From positions 30,271-94,270 of the forward strand of contig CAMDGV010000008.1 of the NCBI GenBank assembly GCA_945898055.1: DNA of 64,000 nucleotides, given 5' to 3'. How positions within the stretch are numbered: the stretch's first letter is position 1; the number at the start of each line of letters is the position of its first letter. The position numbers were made by a program, and so were the translations under genes. Origin of the DNA: Akkermansia muciniphila. Its GTDB lineage: Bacteria > Verrucomicrobiota > Verrucomicrobiia > Limisphaerales > UBA9464. Shown piece by piece: positions 17,444 through 25,272 of this stretch. Below the pieces are notes generated by a model. The model saw only the letters and a list, made by a program, of their open reading frames with translations, was not told where the DNA came from and made no database searches.

Positions 17444-17866
17444 ACTGACGATAATTATGTTCTCCGTAGGGTCGCCGAGACCTTTTCTCTGCTTTATAAC
17501 CCACAGGCTATCACTTATTGGAATCGTTTAGAACAAAAGGGTGCGTTTACCGACAAGGATCGACTCAATAGAGCCAGAATCGCACTTGCCACTGGGCAAC
17601 TCGCGATCGCTGGAACCGATCTTCGAACCCTCTATGCCCAGACTCCCAAGGATACGAGCGTCCTCGGCCTGTCTGTGGATTTCTTCCGTCGGATCGGCAA
17701 TCAACAAAAAAACCTGAAAGCGGCCGGTGAATGACTCGCTGTAGACCCCGAGTCGACACTCTCCCAGTTGATCGCAGGTTCACTCCTCAGTGGCGACCCA
17801 AGTTCGTCTTCAAACCGACTTCGCAGACAACAACTACTCTGCCCTTTAGCCACAACTTTAGGCATG
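17444..17866 (+). pseudogene. TPR-protein fragment with in-frame TGA
   Basis: Starting directly at the transposon border, the frame reads DDNYVLRRVAETFSLLYNPQ, YWNRLEQKG, RARIALATGQLAIAGTDLRT and LYAQTPKDTSVLGLSVDFFR. It reaches TGA at 17732-17734, then continues LAVDPESTLSQLIAGSLLSG in the same frame. The alternation of helices with ALATGQLAIA, LYAQTPKD and LAVDPES is that of tetratricopeptide repeats. Both ends are missing: the left side was probably cut by the transposon and the right side runs into an HsdS fragment in the same frame. Not expected to be functional. Confidence 0.6.
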
Positions 17867-17902
17867 AATGAGATCAAATTTTACCCTCCGCGTCAAAAAG
17901 AA

Positions 17903-17917
17903 CAAATTCCTATCAGT
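17903..17917 (+). repeat. 15-bp direct repeat, left copy
   Basis: CAAATTCCTATCAGT at 17903-17917 recurs exactly at 19511-19525. The two copies bracket the HsdS, zeta, small partner and HsdM segment. A chance 15-mer match is possible in 64 kb, but the position at both borders is notable. Confidence 0.4.
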
Positions 17918-18406
17918 AGTTCAGTTGAACTCTACCAACTTGTTACGCTATCATCCTCCGAATTGAGTATGACTGGCGAACATCTCGTTTACGGTGTCAA
18001 CCGCGTCATCGGCACTCACAACGAATACAACCGCGAAGAGAGTGAAATCGCGGTCACTTGCCGCGGTGCGACTTGCGGGGAAGTCACGATAACCAAACCC
18101 AAATCATGGGTCACAGGGAACGCGAGGACGAAGAAGCTGAGGAAGGACTTCATCTTCCAATACTTCAAGAATCATGGGATGAAGGCGATTATCAGCAGCT
18201 CCGCGCAGCCCCAAATTACGGGGATCGGATTTGCGCCCCTTTTGGTCTTTTTCCCACAACCCGCCGAACAACAACGCATCGGCACCTACCTCACTATCCT
18301 CGACGACCTTAGCACCGCACAAACCCAAAAGCTCGAAGCCCTCAAGCCCAACAAGACAGGGCTGATGCACCCGCTTTTCCCATCCCTGGAGGAGGTTGAG
18401 GCATGA
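17918..18406 (+). pseudogene. Truncated type I restriction specificity subunit (half HsdS)
   Basis: It is in frame with the TPR relic from an upstream TTG. The sequence becomes HsdS-like at GEHLVYGVNRVIGTHNEYN, then VTCRGATCGEVTI (a target-recognition domain core) and AEQQRIGTYLTILDDL. It ends with LEALKPNKTGLMHPLFPSLEEVEA, a typical genuine HsdS C-terminus. Only one target-recognition domain and the last conserved helix remain, ~160 of the usual ~400 residues. The stop overlaps the ATG of the zeta-like gene (ATGAG at 18403). With hsdM broken and no hsdR in view, it cannot be part of a working restriction system here. Confidence 0.75.
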
Positions 18407-18921
18407 GCAAGAAGATCATCATCATCGCCGGGCCGAACGGCGCGGGTAAGACGACCTTTGCCCGTTCGTTCCTGCCGGAGGAGGCGCAGTGCCCGCGTTT
18501 CATCAATGCGGACCTGATCGCGGCAGGACTGGCCCCGTTTGCTCCTGAAACCGCTGCCCTAAAGGCCGGAAGGCTGATGCTGGAGGAGATCGCTGACTGC
18601 GTGGGCAAAGGAGAGAGCTTCGCCTTTGAGACCACCCTGTCGGGACTGAGCTACCTGAGCCACATCAAGCGGTGGCGTGCACAGGGCTATCACGTCAGCC
18701 TGTTTTTCCTTTCCCTGCCGGATGCCGATGCGGCCGTTGCCCGCGTGGCGGAGCGGGTGCGGCAAGGCGGGCATGACACCCCGGAAAGGGTAATCCGGAG
18801 GCGGTTCGCCTCAGGACTGCGTAATTTCCACGAGGCCTACCAAGCCGCCGTGGGTGCCTGGGCCAAATATGATAGTGTGGGCGAAAGTCCAATTCTGCTG
18901 GAATGGGGAGAGAACCAATGA
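18403..18921 (+). CDS. Zeta-toxin-like P-loop kinase
   Basis: It has 172 residues. Walker A GPNGAGKTT (10-18) directly follows a beta strand. FINADLIAAGLAPFAPE matches the zeta substrate-recognition region, and FAFETTLSGLSYL the sugar-nucleotide site. Arginines in RRRFASGLRNF would close over ATP. Zeta toxins phosphorylate UDP-GlcNAc and block wall synthesis; chromosomal zeta-like proteins of this short form are often unproven. It overlaps both neighbours by four bases (HsdS relic before, small partner after). Frame and motifs are intact, unlike the restriction genes around it, which suggests it is under selection. Confidence 0.85.
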   Translation: MSKKIIIIAGPNGAGKTTFARSFLPEEAQCPRFINADLIAAGLAPFAPETAALKAGRLMLEEIADCVGKGESFAFETTLSGLSYLSHIKRWRAQGYHVSLFFLSLPDADAAVARVAERVRQGGHDTPERVIRRRFASGLRNFHEAYQAAVGAWAKYDSVGESPILLEWGENQ

Positions 18922-19112
18922 CCATGAAAAACATCCAAGAAGCCAAAAATCCCGATCTGCGAGCGTCTGCTGCCGCCATGAACCGCGCCGCCAAGGCAGC
19001 TCGAAAGACCGCCATCCAGACCGGCACCAATCTGATTGTCATGAAAGACGGCAAGCTCATCCGCATCCCCGCACAGGTGCTGCGTGAGGCTGCCCCAAGC
19101 GCCGACCGTTGA
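18918..19112 (+). CDS. Small partner of the zeta-like kinase (candidate antitoxin)
   Basis: It has 64 residues from the ATG that overlaps the kinase stop (ATGA at 18918-18921); a GTG at 18903 is possible but less likely. The protein is basic and helical, with AAMNRAAKAARKTAIQTGTN followed by a short strand pair (LIVMKDGKLIRI). Small proteins of this type, ending in xxVxxDGKxxxI, often follow zeta-like kinases, as far as I recall. It has no similarity I can see to the classic epsilon antitoxin. An antitoxin role is inferred from overlap and order. Confidence 0.6.
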   Translation: MTMKNIQEAKNPDLRASAAAMNRAAKAARKTAIQTGTNLIVMKDGKLIRIPAQVLREAAPSADR

Positions 19113-19122
19113 TTTTCTTTTC

Positions 19123-19506
19123 ATGACCGAGACCAACCAAAAACCACTGGGCAACACTCTCTGGGGCCTCGCCAATCAACTACGCGGGGCCATGGATGCG
19201 GACGATTTCCGGGACTACCTGCTGTCCTTCCTCTTTCTGCGCTACCTCTCGGACAACGACGAGACGGCGGCGAAGAAGGAACTCGGCAAAGATTATCCCG
19301 CACTGGCTGCTGAGGACCGCCGCGTGCCGCTGGCCCTGTGGCATGCCGAAAACGTGGACGACATCCCGGAGTTCGAGAAGCAGATGTGGCACAAGGTGCA
19401 TTAAGCCATCTACCCGGGCACCTTTGGAGCAGCATCGCCAACTTCGCCCGCACCCAGAACGCGGAACTGCTGAAAACGCTGCAAGGCGGCTTTGAACTCC
19501 GCCTCA
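19123..19506 (+). pseudogene. HsdM N-terminal fragment (type I DNA methyltransferase), broken
   Basis: It starts with an HsdM N-terminal domain: LGNTLWGLANQLRGAMDADD, FRDYLLSFLFLRYLSDN and VPLALWHAENVDDIPEFEKQM. At 19402 the codon after MWHKVH is TAA where homologues have tyrosine. About 15 bases later one base is missing, and the next frame resumes HLWSSIANFARTQNAELLKT. After ~125 codons all similarity ends. No catalytic domain (NPPF motif) is present. The ATG lies 10 bases after the zeta-partner stop. Confidence 0.8.
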
Positions 19507-19510
19507 AAAG

Positions 19511-19525
19511 CAAATTCCTATCAGT
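19511..19525 (+). repeat. 15-bp direct repeat, right copy
   Basis: CAAATTCCTATCAGT, identical to 17903-17917, immediately after the HsdM relic loses similarity. It may mark the other border of an inserted or rearranged segment of ~1.6 kb. Confidence 0.4.
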
Positions 19526-19619
19526 CCTACAGTGTCCTTTCCATTGAGGCACTGCGCGATTTACAAATGAAATATCTCTGACTTGTTATTTCAAATTAAA
19601 CCGGTAAAATTCGCCCAGG

Positions 19620-20018
19620 ATGGAAACTCAAAAAAGCCCCCTCGAATTACTTGGGCTCAGGGTTACCGTGGATCGCCTTCTTTATCAGCGCTTAAACTTG
19701 GAGCAGTCTGACAAACCTCATTCTTTCATCTACTCCATTTCTATTCACAATGATTCCGATGTTTCAGTGACTCTGAAAGGCAGGAAATGGGTGGTCACTC
19801 ACGAGGACAATTCGGTCTTAGTCGTCGAGGGAGACGGGGTGGTTGGCGAGACTCCTACCCTCGAACCGGGGACCAAGTTTAGTTACAATAGTCGGCATAT
19901 TATTGGCACGGCCACCGCAACCGCCGAGGGTGCCTACTTGGGAATCGATAATCTGAACCGCCGAGTGATGGTTCGGATTCCTAAATTTAAAATGGAAGTG
20001 CCCAACCTGAAGGATTGA
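19620..20018 (+). CDS. apaG: ApaG domain protein
   Basis: It has 132 residues, close to the family's ~125. ApaG motifs are present: YSISIHNDSDVSVTLKGRKW, VVEGDGVVGETPTLEPGTKF and SYNSRHIIGTATATAEGAYLG. The fold is an all-beta FnIII-like domain. The exact role is unclear; it is associated with Ap4A/magnesium phenotypes in enterics and fused to F-box or PDIP38 proteins in eukaryotes. It is the first intact core-type gene after the relic region, and no operon partner is evident. Confidence 0.92.
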   Translation: METQKSPLELLGLRVTVDRLLYQRLNLEQSDKPHSFIYSISIHNDSDVSVTLKGRKWVVTHEDNSVLVVEGDGVVGETPTLEPGTKFSYNSRHIIGTATATAEGAYLGIDNLNRRVMVRIPKFKMEVPNLKD

Positions 20019-20066
20019 GACTGGTACTCGAACTCCTCTCTAAAAATTAGCGGGATTTAAGTCGCG

Positions 20067-20294
20067 ATGGCTGGAAAGATCTCGTTAAGCACTCTCGCCG
20101 CAGTGATTCATCCCTACCCAACACGCGCCGAGGCATTCCGTAAACTAGAAGGCCAGTACAACCGAACTCGTTTGACCCCGCGGACTGGGTCTTTGCTAAA
20201 ACCGCTTCTCGCCCTCAGACGCTCCTCAAACAAGAGTGAACTTATCGCAGGACCTGACAAACCACCCTCGATAGGCTTGAATCAAAACCCATGA
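20067..20294 (+). pseudogene. C-terminal tail of a flavoprotein disulfide reductase
   Basis: The sequence GKISLSTLAAVIHPYPTRAE, then AFRKLEGQYNRTRLTPR, is the end of the dimerisation domain of mercuric-reductase-like pyridine nucleotide-disulfide oxidoreductases (KxGLxxLAxxIHPYPTxxEAxRKxxDxYxRTRLTP). Everything upstream (FAD and NAD domains, active-site cysteines) is absent. The last ~23 codons have no family resemblance and run over the start of the next gene. In many bacteria such reductases sit near sulfur-relay genes, so it may be a leftover of that neighbourhood. Confidence 0.65.
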
Positions 20295-20608
20295 GTATAC
20301 GCGGTCGAAAACTAGGAATCCTCATTTCTGCTGGGCCAGCAACCCACTCCTTTCGCAACGGCGTCCGGTTTGCTGCTGCCGCCGTTGATGCCGGATGTGA
20401 CGTCTTCCTTTATTGCCTCGATGACGCAGTGGCTGGGGTGCACGACCCCCATTTACAAGCCTTGAAACAAAGAGGACTCCGTTTCTACGCCTGCGCTTAC
20501 GGAGCGCATCAGCGGCACCTTCCGGTCGACTCTTCAGCGACCTTTGCGGGGCTCACCATCGTCAGTGATTTAGTCGCAAGCACAGAACGCTTTGTCAGCT
20601 TCAACTAA
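20291..20608 (+). CDS. DsrE/TusD-like sulfur-relay protein
   Basis: It has 105 residues. The opening GILISAGPATHSFRNGVRFAAAAVDAGCDV and the later FYACAYGAHQRHLPV fit the DsrE fold. C68 (FYAC) lies where TusD carries its persulfide cysteine. Known relatives pass sulfur for tRNA 2-thiouridine (TusD) or in reverse or oxidative sulfur metabolism (DsrE). It is followed two bases later by a second DsrE-fold gene and then a third very small one, the order of tusDCB/dsrEFH. No tusE or mnmA is in the window, so the acceptor is unknown. Confidence 0.75.
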   Translation: MSIRGRKLGILISAGPATHSFRNGVRFAAAAVDAGCDVFLYCLDDAVAGVHDPHLQALKQRGLRFYACAYGAHQRHLPVDSSATFAGLTIVSDLVASTERFVSFN

Positions 20609-20610
20609 AG

Positions 20611-20961
20611 ATGATTCCCACCCTACTTGTCATTGTTGAAAGTGATCCACGGACCACACCTCGAACGGCGGAAGCCATCAGAATGGCGGCCGGAATCGGG
20701 ACCTGGAAAAAAGTCCGTGTTTCCCTCTATCTTCGTGGTCCTGCCGTCCTCGCATTGTCGGAATATCCCGACGAACTGATTGATGAGGATAATTTCACCC
20801 GATACCTACCCATCCTGAGCGAGCTAGGGCGCCCGATTTATGTTCAGGCTGAAGCAGCGCTGCTTTCTGAACTCGGCGAACCCTCCGCTCCCTTTGAAGA
20901 AATTGAGGACAACACCCTTGCTCGAATGGCGGCTGATTCTACCTACGTCCTTCGCTTCTAA
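20611..20961 (+). CDS. DsrF/TusC-like protein
   Basis: It has 116 residues. LLVIVESDPRTTPRTAEAIRMAAGIGTWKKVRVSLYLRGPAVLAL is the DsrE-superfamily pattern (strand, helix with AxRMAAG, strand). It contains no cysteine, as expected for the non-catalytic TusC/DsrF position. The acidic stretch PDELIDEDNF and FEEIEDNTLARMAADS is characteristic. It starts two bases after the DsrE-like stop and ends two bases before the DsrH-like start, so the three are surely one operon. Confidence 0.7.
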   Translation: MIPTLLVIVESDPRTTPRTAEAIRMAAGIGTWKKVRVSLYLRGPAVLALSEYPDELIDEDNFTRYLPILSELGRPIYVQAEAALLSELGEPSAPFEEIEDNTLARMAADSTYVLRF

Positions 20962-20963
20962 TT

Positions 20964-21143
20964 ATGCCTACTCTCCTCCACATCCTGAACGCCCCGAGCA
21001 ATGACTTGGTTGAGTCAATTATCGCTGAACAAAAAGGGTGCTCAACCAATCAAGTCACTGTCATCGACTTAACCGCCGATGACCCTGATTTTGCAGCGTT
21101 GGTTGAACTCGTTTTCCAGTCGGATTCAATTCAGTGCTGGTGA
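20964..21143 (+). CDS. DsrH/TusB-like small protein
   Basis: It has 59 residues. It begins MPTLLHILNAPSNDLVESII and ends VFQSDSIQCW. The LLHI start and the end in a short strand plus tryptophan (xxxVxxW) are TusB/DsrH features, although it is shorter than the usual ~95 residues and lacks the middle. The single C near the end precedes the W. Context (directly behind DsrE- and DsrF-like genes) supports the call more than the sequence does. Confidence 0.55.
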   Translation: MPTLLHILNAPSNDLVESIIAEQKGCSTNQVTVIDLTADDPDFAALVELVFQSDSIQCW

Positions 21144-21414
21144 GCCCACAACCCCACTCCCACTGAATTTTAAAGACACAGTTGAGGGAGCCAAACCTAG
21201 AGGGAGCCGAAGTGCCCCCCCCGATGGGACACTAATTTCCGACCAACCAGCGGAACTTGCCGACGATGACGGCGGGCAGTGCACCGGCTCTTATCCGATA
21301 GAAACGATTTTTTTAATGTTGGCCTTTTGGGTTTTGCCCCGAAGTTTCTGATGTCTCGTCATTCTTTGGAAGCAGTCCCGCTAGCCACTAGGGCATCGGC
21401 CAAAACGATCCTTT

Positions 21415-24400
21415 TCAATTCAGGGTTCGGCTGATAAGTCCCGCCAAAAACTGCCCCGTCTTACTGAGCTCAACTTCAGCAACATGTTCAGGTGGGCCCG
21501 CTGCAATCACCCGACCGCCCCGATCGCCGGCCTCTGGTCCCAGATCGATCAACCAATCCACACATTTTAGGACATCTAAATTATGCTCAATCACCAGCAC
21601 CGAGTGCCCTTGGTTTACCAAACGATAGAAAACAGCGAGCAGAGTCTTTACATCCTCGAAATGAAGACCGGTGGTTGGTTCGTCAAAGAGAAATAAAGTA
21701 GGTCGAACTGACGGCAGACGAACTAAATCTTTTTTTGCTTTGGGCTGAGATCGCTGACCCAATAGGACCAGAGAATCAGCCGATGGCGACGAGGCTGGAG
21801 TCGATGCCAAGTGGCTGACCAACTTCAATCGCTGACTCTCCCCACCCGAGAGCGTATTGATGGCTTGCCCTAATCGGAGATAACCCAGACCGACCTCGCT
21901 CAACAGTGCCAACTTCTCCGCCGCTCGGGTCGCTGACTTGGATCCGCTAAACTCTCGCAAAAAGCAAACCGCCTCATCTACGGATAATTCCAGCACCTCA
22001 GATACCGACAAAGAGCGACCTCCCGGTGCGGTAACAGTGACCACGGAAATCGCCGCCCGAAACCGCCGACCTTGACACACCGGACACCGAATGAAGACGT
22101 CGCTCAAAAATTGCATTTCAATTTTTTCAAAACCGGCGCCGCGGCACTGCTCACATTGGCCTAAAACCGAATTGAAACTGAAATGGCCTGCTTTGAGGCC
22201 CTGTGCCTTAGCCTCTTCACTGGCAGCAAAGAAATCTCGGATATCATCAAAGGCCCCAATGTAGACTGCGGGATTTGAACGGGGCGTCCGTCCCAAGGCC
22301 GATTGATCCACTAAAACAACGGCTCCTAGATGATGCACTCCTTCCAATTCCATCCCAGCCAACCCCTGCTCACTCGCCTCCGCCAATTCATCCTCCAATT
22401 CGTCATCACTGGAATCATCGGGTCGCACTGCACTTAAAGCCGTTTGCAGTAACGGCAATAAAGCTTCACGAATGAGTGTCGTCTTCCCTGAGCCACTCAC
22501 TCCACTCATTCCCACAAAACGTCCCAGCGGTATCTCCACAGTGACATCACGCAGATTATTGATCGAAACATGTTGGATCCGCAGAAGGGCCACTGCGGGT
22601 TCCACAACCCGAAAAGTAGATTGCATCCGGTCCTCTAGAATTCCGATGGATCGTCTTTCCCCCACAGTTGACAACGCCACACGTCGTCGCTCAGGAATTG
22701 GAATTTGCCGACGGCCGGTGAGATAATCTGCCGTCAAAGATCCTTGGGCCGTACTCAACTCAGAAAGTGGGCCTTGAAAAACGATGAAACCGCCAGTTTC
22801 CCCATGACCCGGCCCGATGTCGATCAACTGGTCTGCTGCTCGCATCACTGCCGCTTCGTGCTCCACCACAACAACCGTGTTACCAAGATCTCGCAAACGC
22901 TCCAATAACCCCACCAAACGGGCTGTATCCCGAGGATGCAACCCAACGCTTGGTTCATCCAAAACATACAAAGTATTGACCAACCTCGTGCCAAGGCAGG
23001 TCGTTAGATTTACCCTTTCGGTTTCGCCACCACTCAATGTCCGTGTCGCTCGATCCAAGGTCAGATATTCCAACCCCACCTCAACTAAATATCGGAGTCG
23101 TGTTATCACCTCTGATACCACGAGCGCCACCCCCTGAGTTGTTCGAGGACCAAGGGTCGCCTCCCATCTCTCAAGATGCTGAAGCGCAGTTCGAACCGGC
23201 AACCTGTAGAACTGAGCTAGATCCAAACCCGTTTGATCTGAAGCACTTCGCCATCGGTAAAGAAGCGACTCGGCCTTAAATCGTTTCCCTTGGCAATCAG
23301 GACAAATCCGATAGCTGCGATACCGCGATAGCAACACCCGAACGTGCATCTTATACGACTTGCTCTCTAACCACCGGAAAAAACCTTTAACTCCGTACCA
23401 CTTAACCGGCCACGATGCCTCTGGATTATTGGTATCATACCCGAGATCACCCTCCATCAACCATCGTTGATGCTCAGGATTTAGGTCTCTAAAAGGCACA
23501 TCTACCGGCACCTTCTGCCGACGAGCCATCCGCACCATATCCGACTGACATTCAGCACTCTGACCCGTCTGCCAAGGTCGCACCACTCCCCCAGCCAAAG
23601 TCTTCGACCGATCTGGCAATGCCAAATCCGGATCAAGGGTAATAATCCGACCAAACCCCTTACAGGAGGAACAAGCTCCCAGCGGATGATTGAAAGAAAA
23701 CAGGGAGGGCGATGCTTCCGGATAATCGATATCGCACGCGGCACAGTGCCGACCCGATGAAAAATCCCCTCCCTTTGATGCCCCTCCACCGAGCGAGGTC
23801 AGCACCCTCACCGCCAAACGCCCTTGGCCGAACTGATACGCCTGTTCACAGGCTTCCACAAATCGACCTCGTACACCTTCATTCAGGCGAATCCGGTCCG
23901 CCACTACCGTTAGAAAAAGGGGCACTTCGATGCCAATTGTCAGTATAAAATCTTCCACTCGAACGACATTATCCCCAGCTAAAAGCCGATGAAATCCCTG
24001 TCGGATCAACAACCCAACCTGTTCAGCAACGGACATCTTTGCAGATAAAACCAATTTGAACGTTACCAACAAATCCGTTCCATCAGACTGCGCCGAGCGC
24101 ACTTGTTTCCAGACGTCTTCCGGTGGTTCAGGGCAGACTGGTTTTTGGCACTGCGCACAAAGGAGTTGAGCTAACTGCGGCCAGAGAACCTTCATATGGT
24201 CACAGAGTTCGGTCATCGTCCCGACAGTACTCCGTGTGCTGCGGACAGAATTCTTCTGCTCGATCGCAATGGCCGGAGGAATGTTTTCAATCCGGTCGAC
24301 GGCCGGTTTGTCCATCCGATCAAAGAATTGCCGAGCATACGGCGAAAATGTCTCGATATACCGCCGTTGCCCCTCCGCATAGAGAGTTTCAAAGGCCAAG

Positions 24401-24561
24401 GAACTTTTGCCCGAGCCGCTGAGGCCGGTGACAACAATCAACTCGCCTAGGGGCAAATCGAGATCGAAGCCCTTCAGATTATTCTGCCGGACACCTTGAA
24501 GACGGATAAAGCCCGCAGACGACGCGGACCTACTAGATGGCTTGGATGCCGGCATGAGCAC
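21415..24561 (-). CDS. uvrA: UvrA-family excinuclease ATPase, divergent paralogue
   Basis: It has 1,048 residues, versus ~940 for classical UvrA. There are two ABC modules: Walker A GLSGSGKSS (46-54) and a second GVSGSGKTT, with signatures LSGGETERVNL and LSGGESQRLKL and Walker B LDEPSVGLH and FDEPTTGLH. Zinc cysteine pairs are present (CAACDIDYPE with CSSCKGFG, and CEQCRGAGF with CPVCQGRR). FSPYARQFFDRMDKPAVDRI replaces the classical SAYARQFLELMEKP. This wording belongs to a distinct UvrA subgroup that I remember from several PVC and proteobacterial genomes. It may act in nucleotide excision repair with the UvrB at 51-53 kb, or in another role. There is no second UvrA in the window to compare with. 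Confidence 0.85.
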   Translation of the reverse strand: MLMPASKPSSRSASSAGFIRLQGVRQNNLKGFDLDLPLGELIVVTGLSGSGKSSLAFETLYAEGQRRYIETFSPYARQFFDRMDKPAVDRIENIPPAIAIEQKNSVRSTRSTVGTMTELCDHMKVLWPQLAQLLCAQCQKPVCPEPPEDVWKQVRSAQSDGTDLLVTFKLVLSAKMSVAEQVGLLIRQGFHRLLAGDNVVRVEDFILTIGIEVPLFLTVVADRIRLNEGVRGRFVEACEQAYQFGQGRLAVRVLTSLGGGASKGGDFSSGRHCAACDIDYPEASPSLFSFNHPLGACSSCKGFGRIITLDPDLALPDRSKTLAGGVVRPWQTGQSAECQSDMVRMARRQKVPVDVPFRDLNPEHQRWLMEGDLGYDTNNPEASWPVKWYGVKGFFRWLESKSYKMHVRVLLSRYRSYRICPDCQGKRFKAESLLYRWRSASDQTGLDLAQFYRLPVRTALQHLERWEATLGPRTTQGVALVVSEVITRLRYLVEVGLEYLTLDRATRTLSGGETERVNLTTCLGTRLVNTLYVLDEPSVGLHPRDTARLVGLLERLRDLGNTVVVVEHEAAVMRAADQLIDIGPGHGETGGFIVFQGPLSELSTAQGSLTADYLTGRRQIPIPERRRVALSTVGERRSIGILEDRMQSTFRVVEPAVALLRIQHVSINNLRDVTVEIPLGRFVGMSGVSGSGKTTLIREALLPLLQTALSAVRPDDSSDDELEDELAEASEQGLAGMELEGVHHLGAVVLVDQSALGRTPRSNPAVYIGAFDDIRDFFAASEEAKAQGLKAGHFSFNSVLGQCEQCRGAGFEKIEMQFLSDVFIRCPVCQGRRFRAAISVVTVTAPGGRSLSVSEVLELSVDEAVCFLREFSGSKSATRAAEKLALLSEVGLGYLRLGQAINTLSGGESQRLKLVSHLASTPASSPSADSLVLLGQRSQPKAKKDLVRLPSVRPTLFLFDEPTTGLHFEDVKTLLAVFYRLVNQGHSVLVIEHNLDVLKCVDWLIDLGPEAGDRGGRVIAAGPPEHVAEVELSKTGQFLAGLISRTLN

Positions 24562-24693
24562 TCAAACTACAAGTCGATTTCTGGGAGTCAACTTAGCGAG
24601 ATTCCCTCGTCTTGAAACGAGCCCTCGCAGGGTTGTTTCTTACTCGGTTTATCTCACTTGAGTTGCATCAATTCGGTTTTGCCCGATCGAAAA

Positions 24694-25110
24694 TCAGACT
24701 GGGATTTCGTCGGAGCGAAAGAACCGTTTCACTTCGATTTCAGCGTTCTCCACGGAATCCGAGGCATGGGCAATATTTAGCATATTAGATTCACCTAGGT
24801 CTCCCCGCACCGTGCCCTTGGCTGCCTTGCGGCTATCCGTTGGACCTAGCAAATCGCGAACGACCATTACTGCATTCTCACCCGTTAAAATGAGCGCTAG
24901 CACCGGTTCTGACTTCATGAAATTCACGATCTCTGGGAAAAACGGTTTGTCGGTCAAATGCGAATAATGCTCAGTCAAAAGGGCATCGGTCAGTCGAATC
25001 ATCTTGGCGGCCTGTAACCGGAGGCCGGCATTTTGAAAGCGTAATACAACCTCGCCAGCGAGATTTTTCCGCATACAGTCAGGCTTACAAAGAATTAGAG
25101 TACGTTCCAT
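24694..25110 (-). CDS. ndk: Nucleoside diphosphate kinase
   Basis: It has 138 residues, normal length. It begins ERTLILCKPDCMRKNLAGEV. The catalytic histidine is H115 in NIAHASDSVENAEIE, and the nucleotide site is in LLGPTDSRKAAKGTVRGD. The enzyme moves the gamma-phosphate between nucleoside di- and triphosphates. Cysteine replaces the usual glycine in the KPDG motif (KPDC), and the serine after HA stands where HG is usual (HASDS); these are mild changes. It is expressed alone, divergent from the MCE gene. Confidence 0.96.
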   Translation of the reverse strand: MERTLILCKPDCMRKNLAGEVVLRFQNAGLRLQAAKMIRLTDALLTEHYSHLTDKPFFPEIVNFMKSEPVLALILTGENAVMVVRDLLGPTDSRKAAKGTVRGDLGESNMLNIAHASDSVENAEIEVKRFFRSDEIPV

Positions 25111-25272
25111 CGAGTGATAAAGAATACCCGAAAACAGCGAATTAGGTAAACCATCTGTTTTAAAGTTTTTGTCGAGCCCCGCATTTTAACTCTCGCCCCG
25201 CACTGCGATTGACCAGACTCATTTGACTTTCTAAGATCCAACACAGGAAGACGTCCCCTTCCCGCCCACTCC

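Noticed and set aside
17565..17783. Minus-strand 72-codon frame
   Set aside because: Antisense to the TPR relic, whose repeat pattern is far more convincing.
17768..18406. A single 212-residue protein starting at TTG 17768
   Set aside because: The frame joins the tail of the TPR relic to the HsdS fragment; the fusion is accidental and no family has this architecture.
20067..20294. Stand-alone 75-residue gene
   Set aside because: It is only the last ~50 residues of a flavoprotein reductase plus unrelated codons; no ribosome site and no functional domain.
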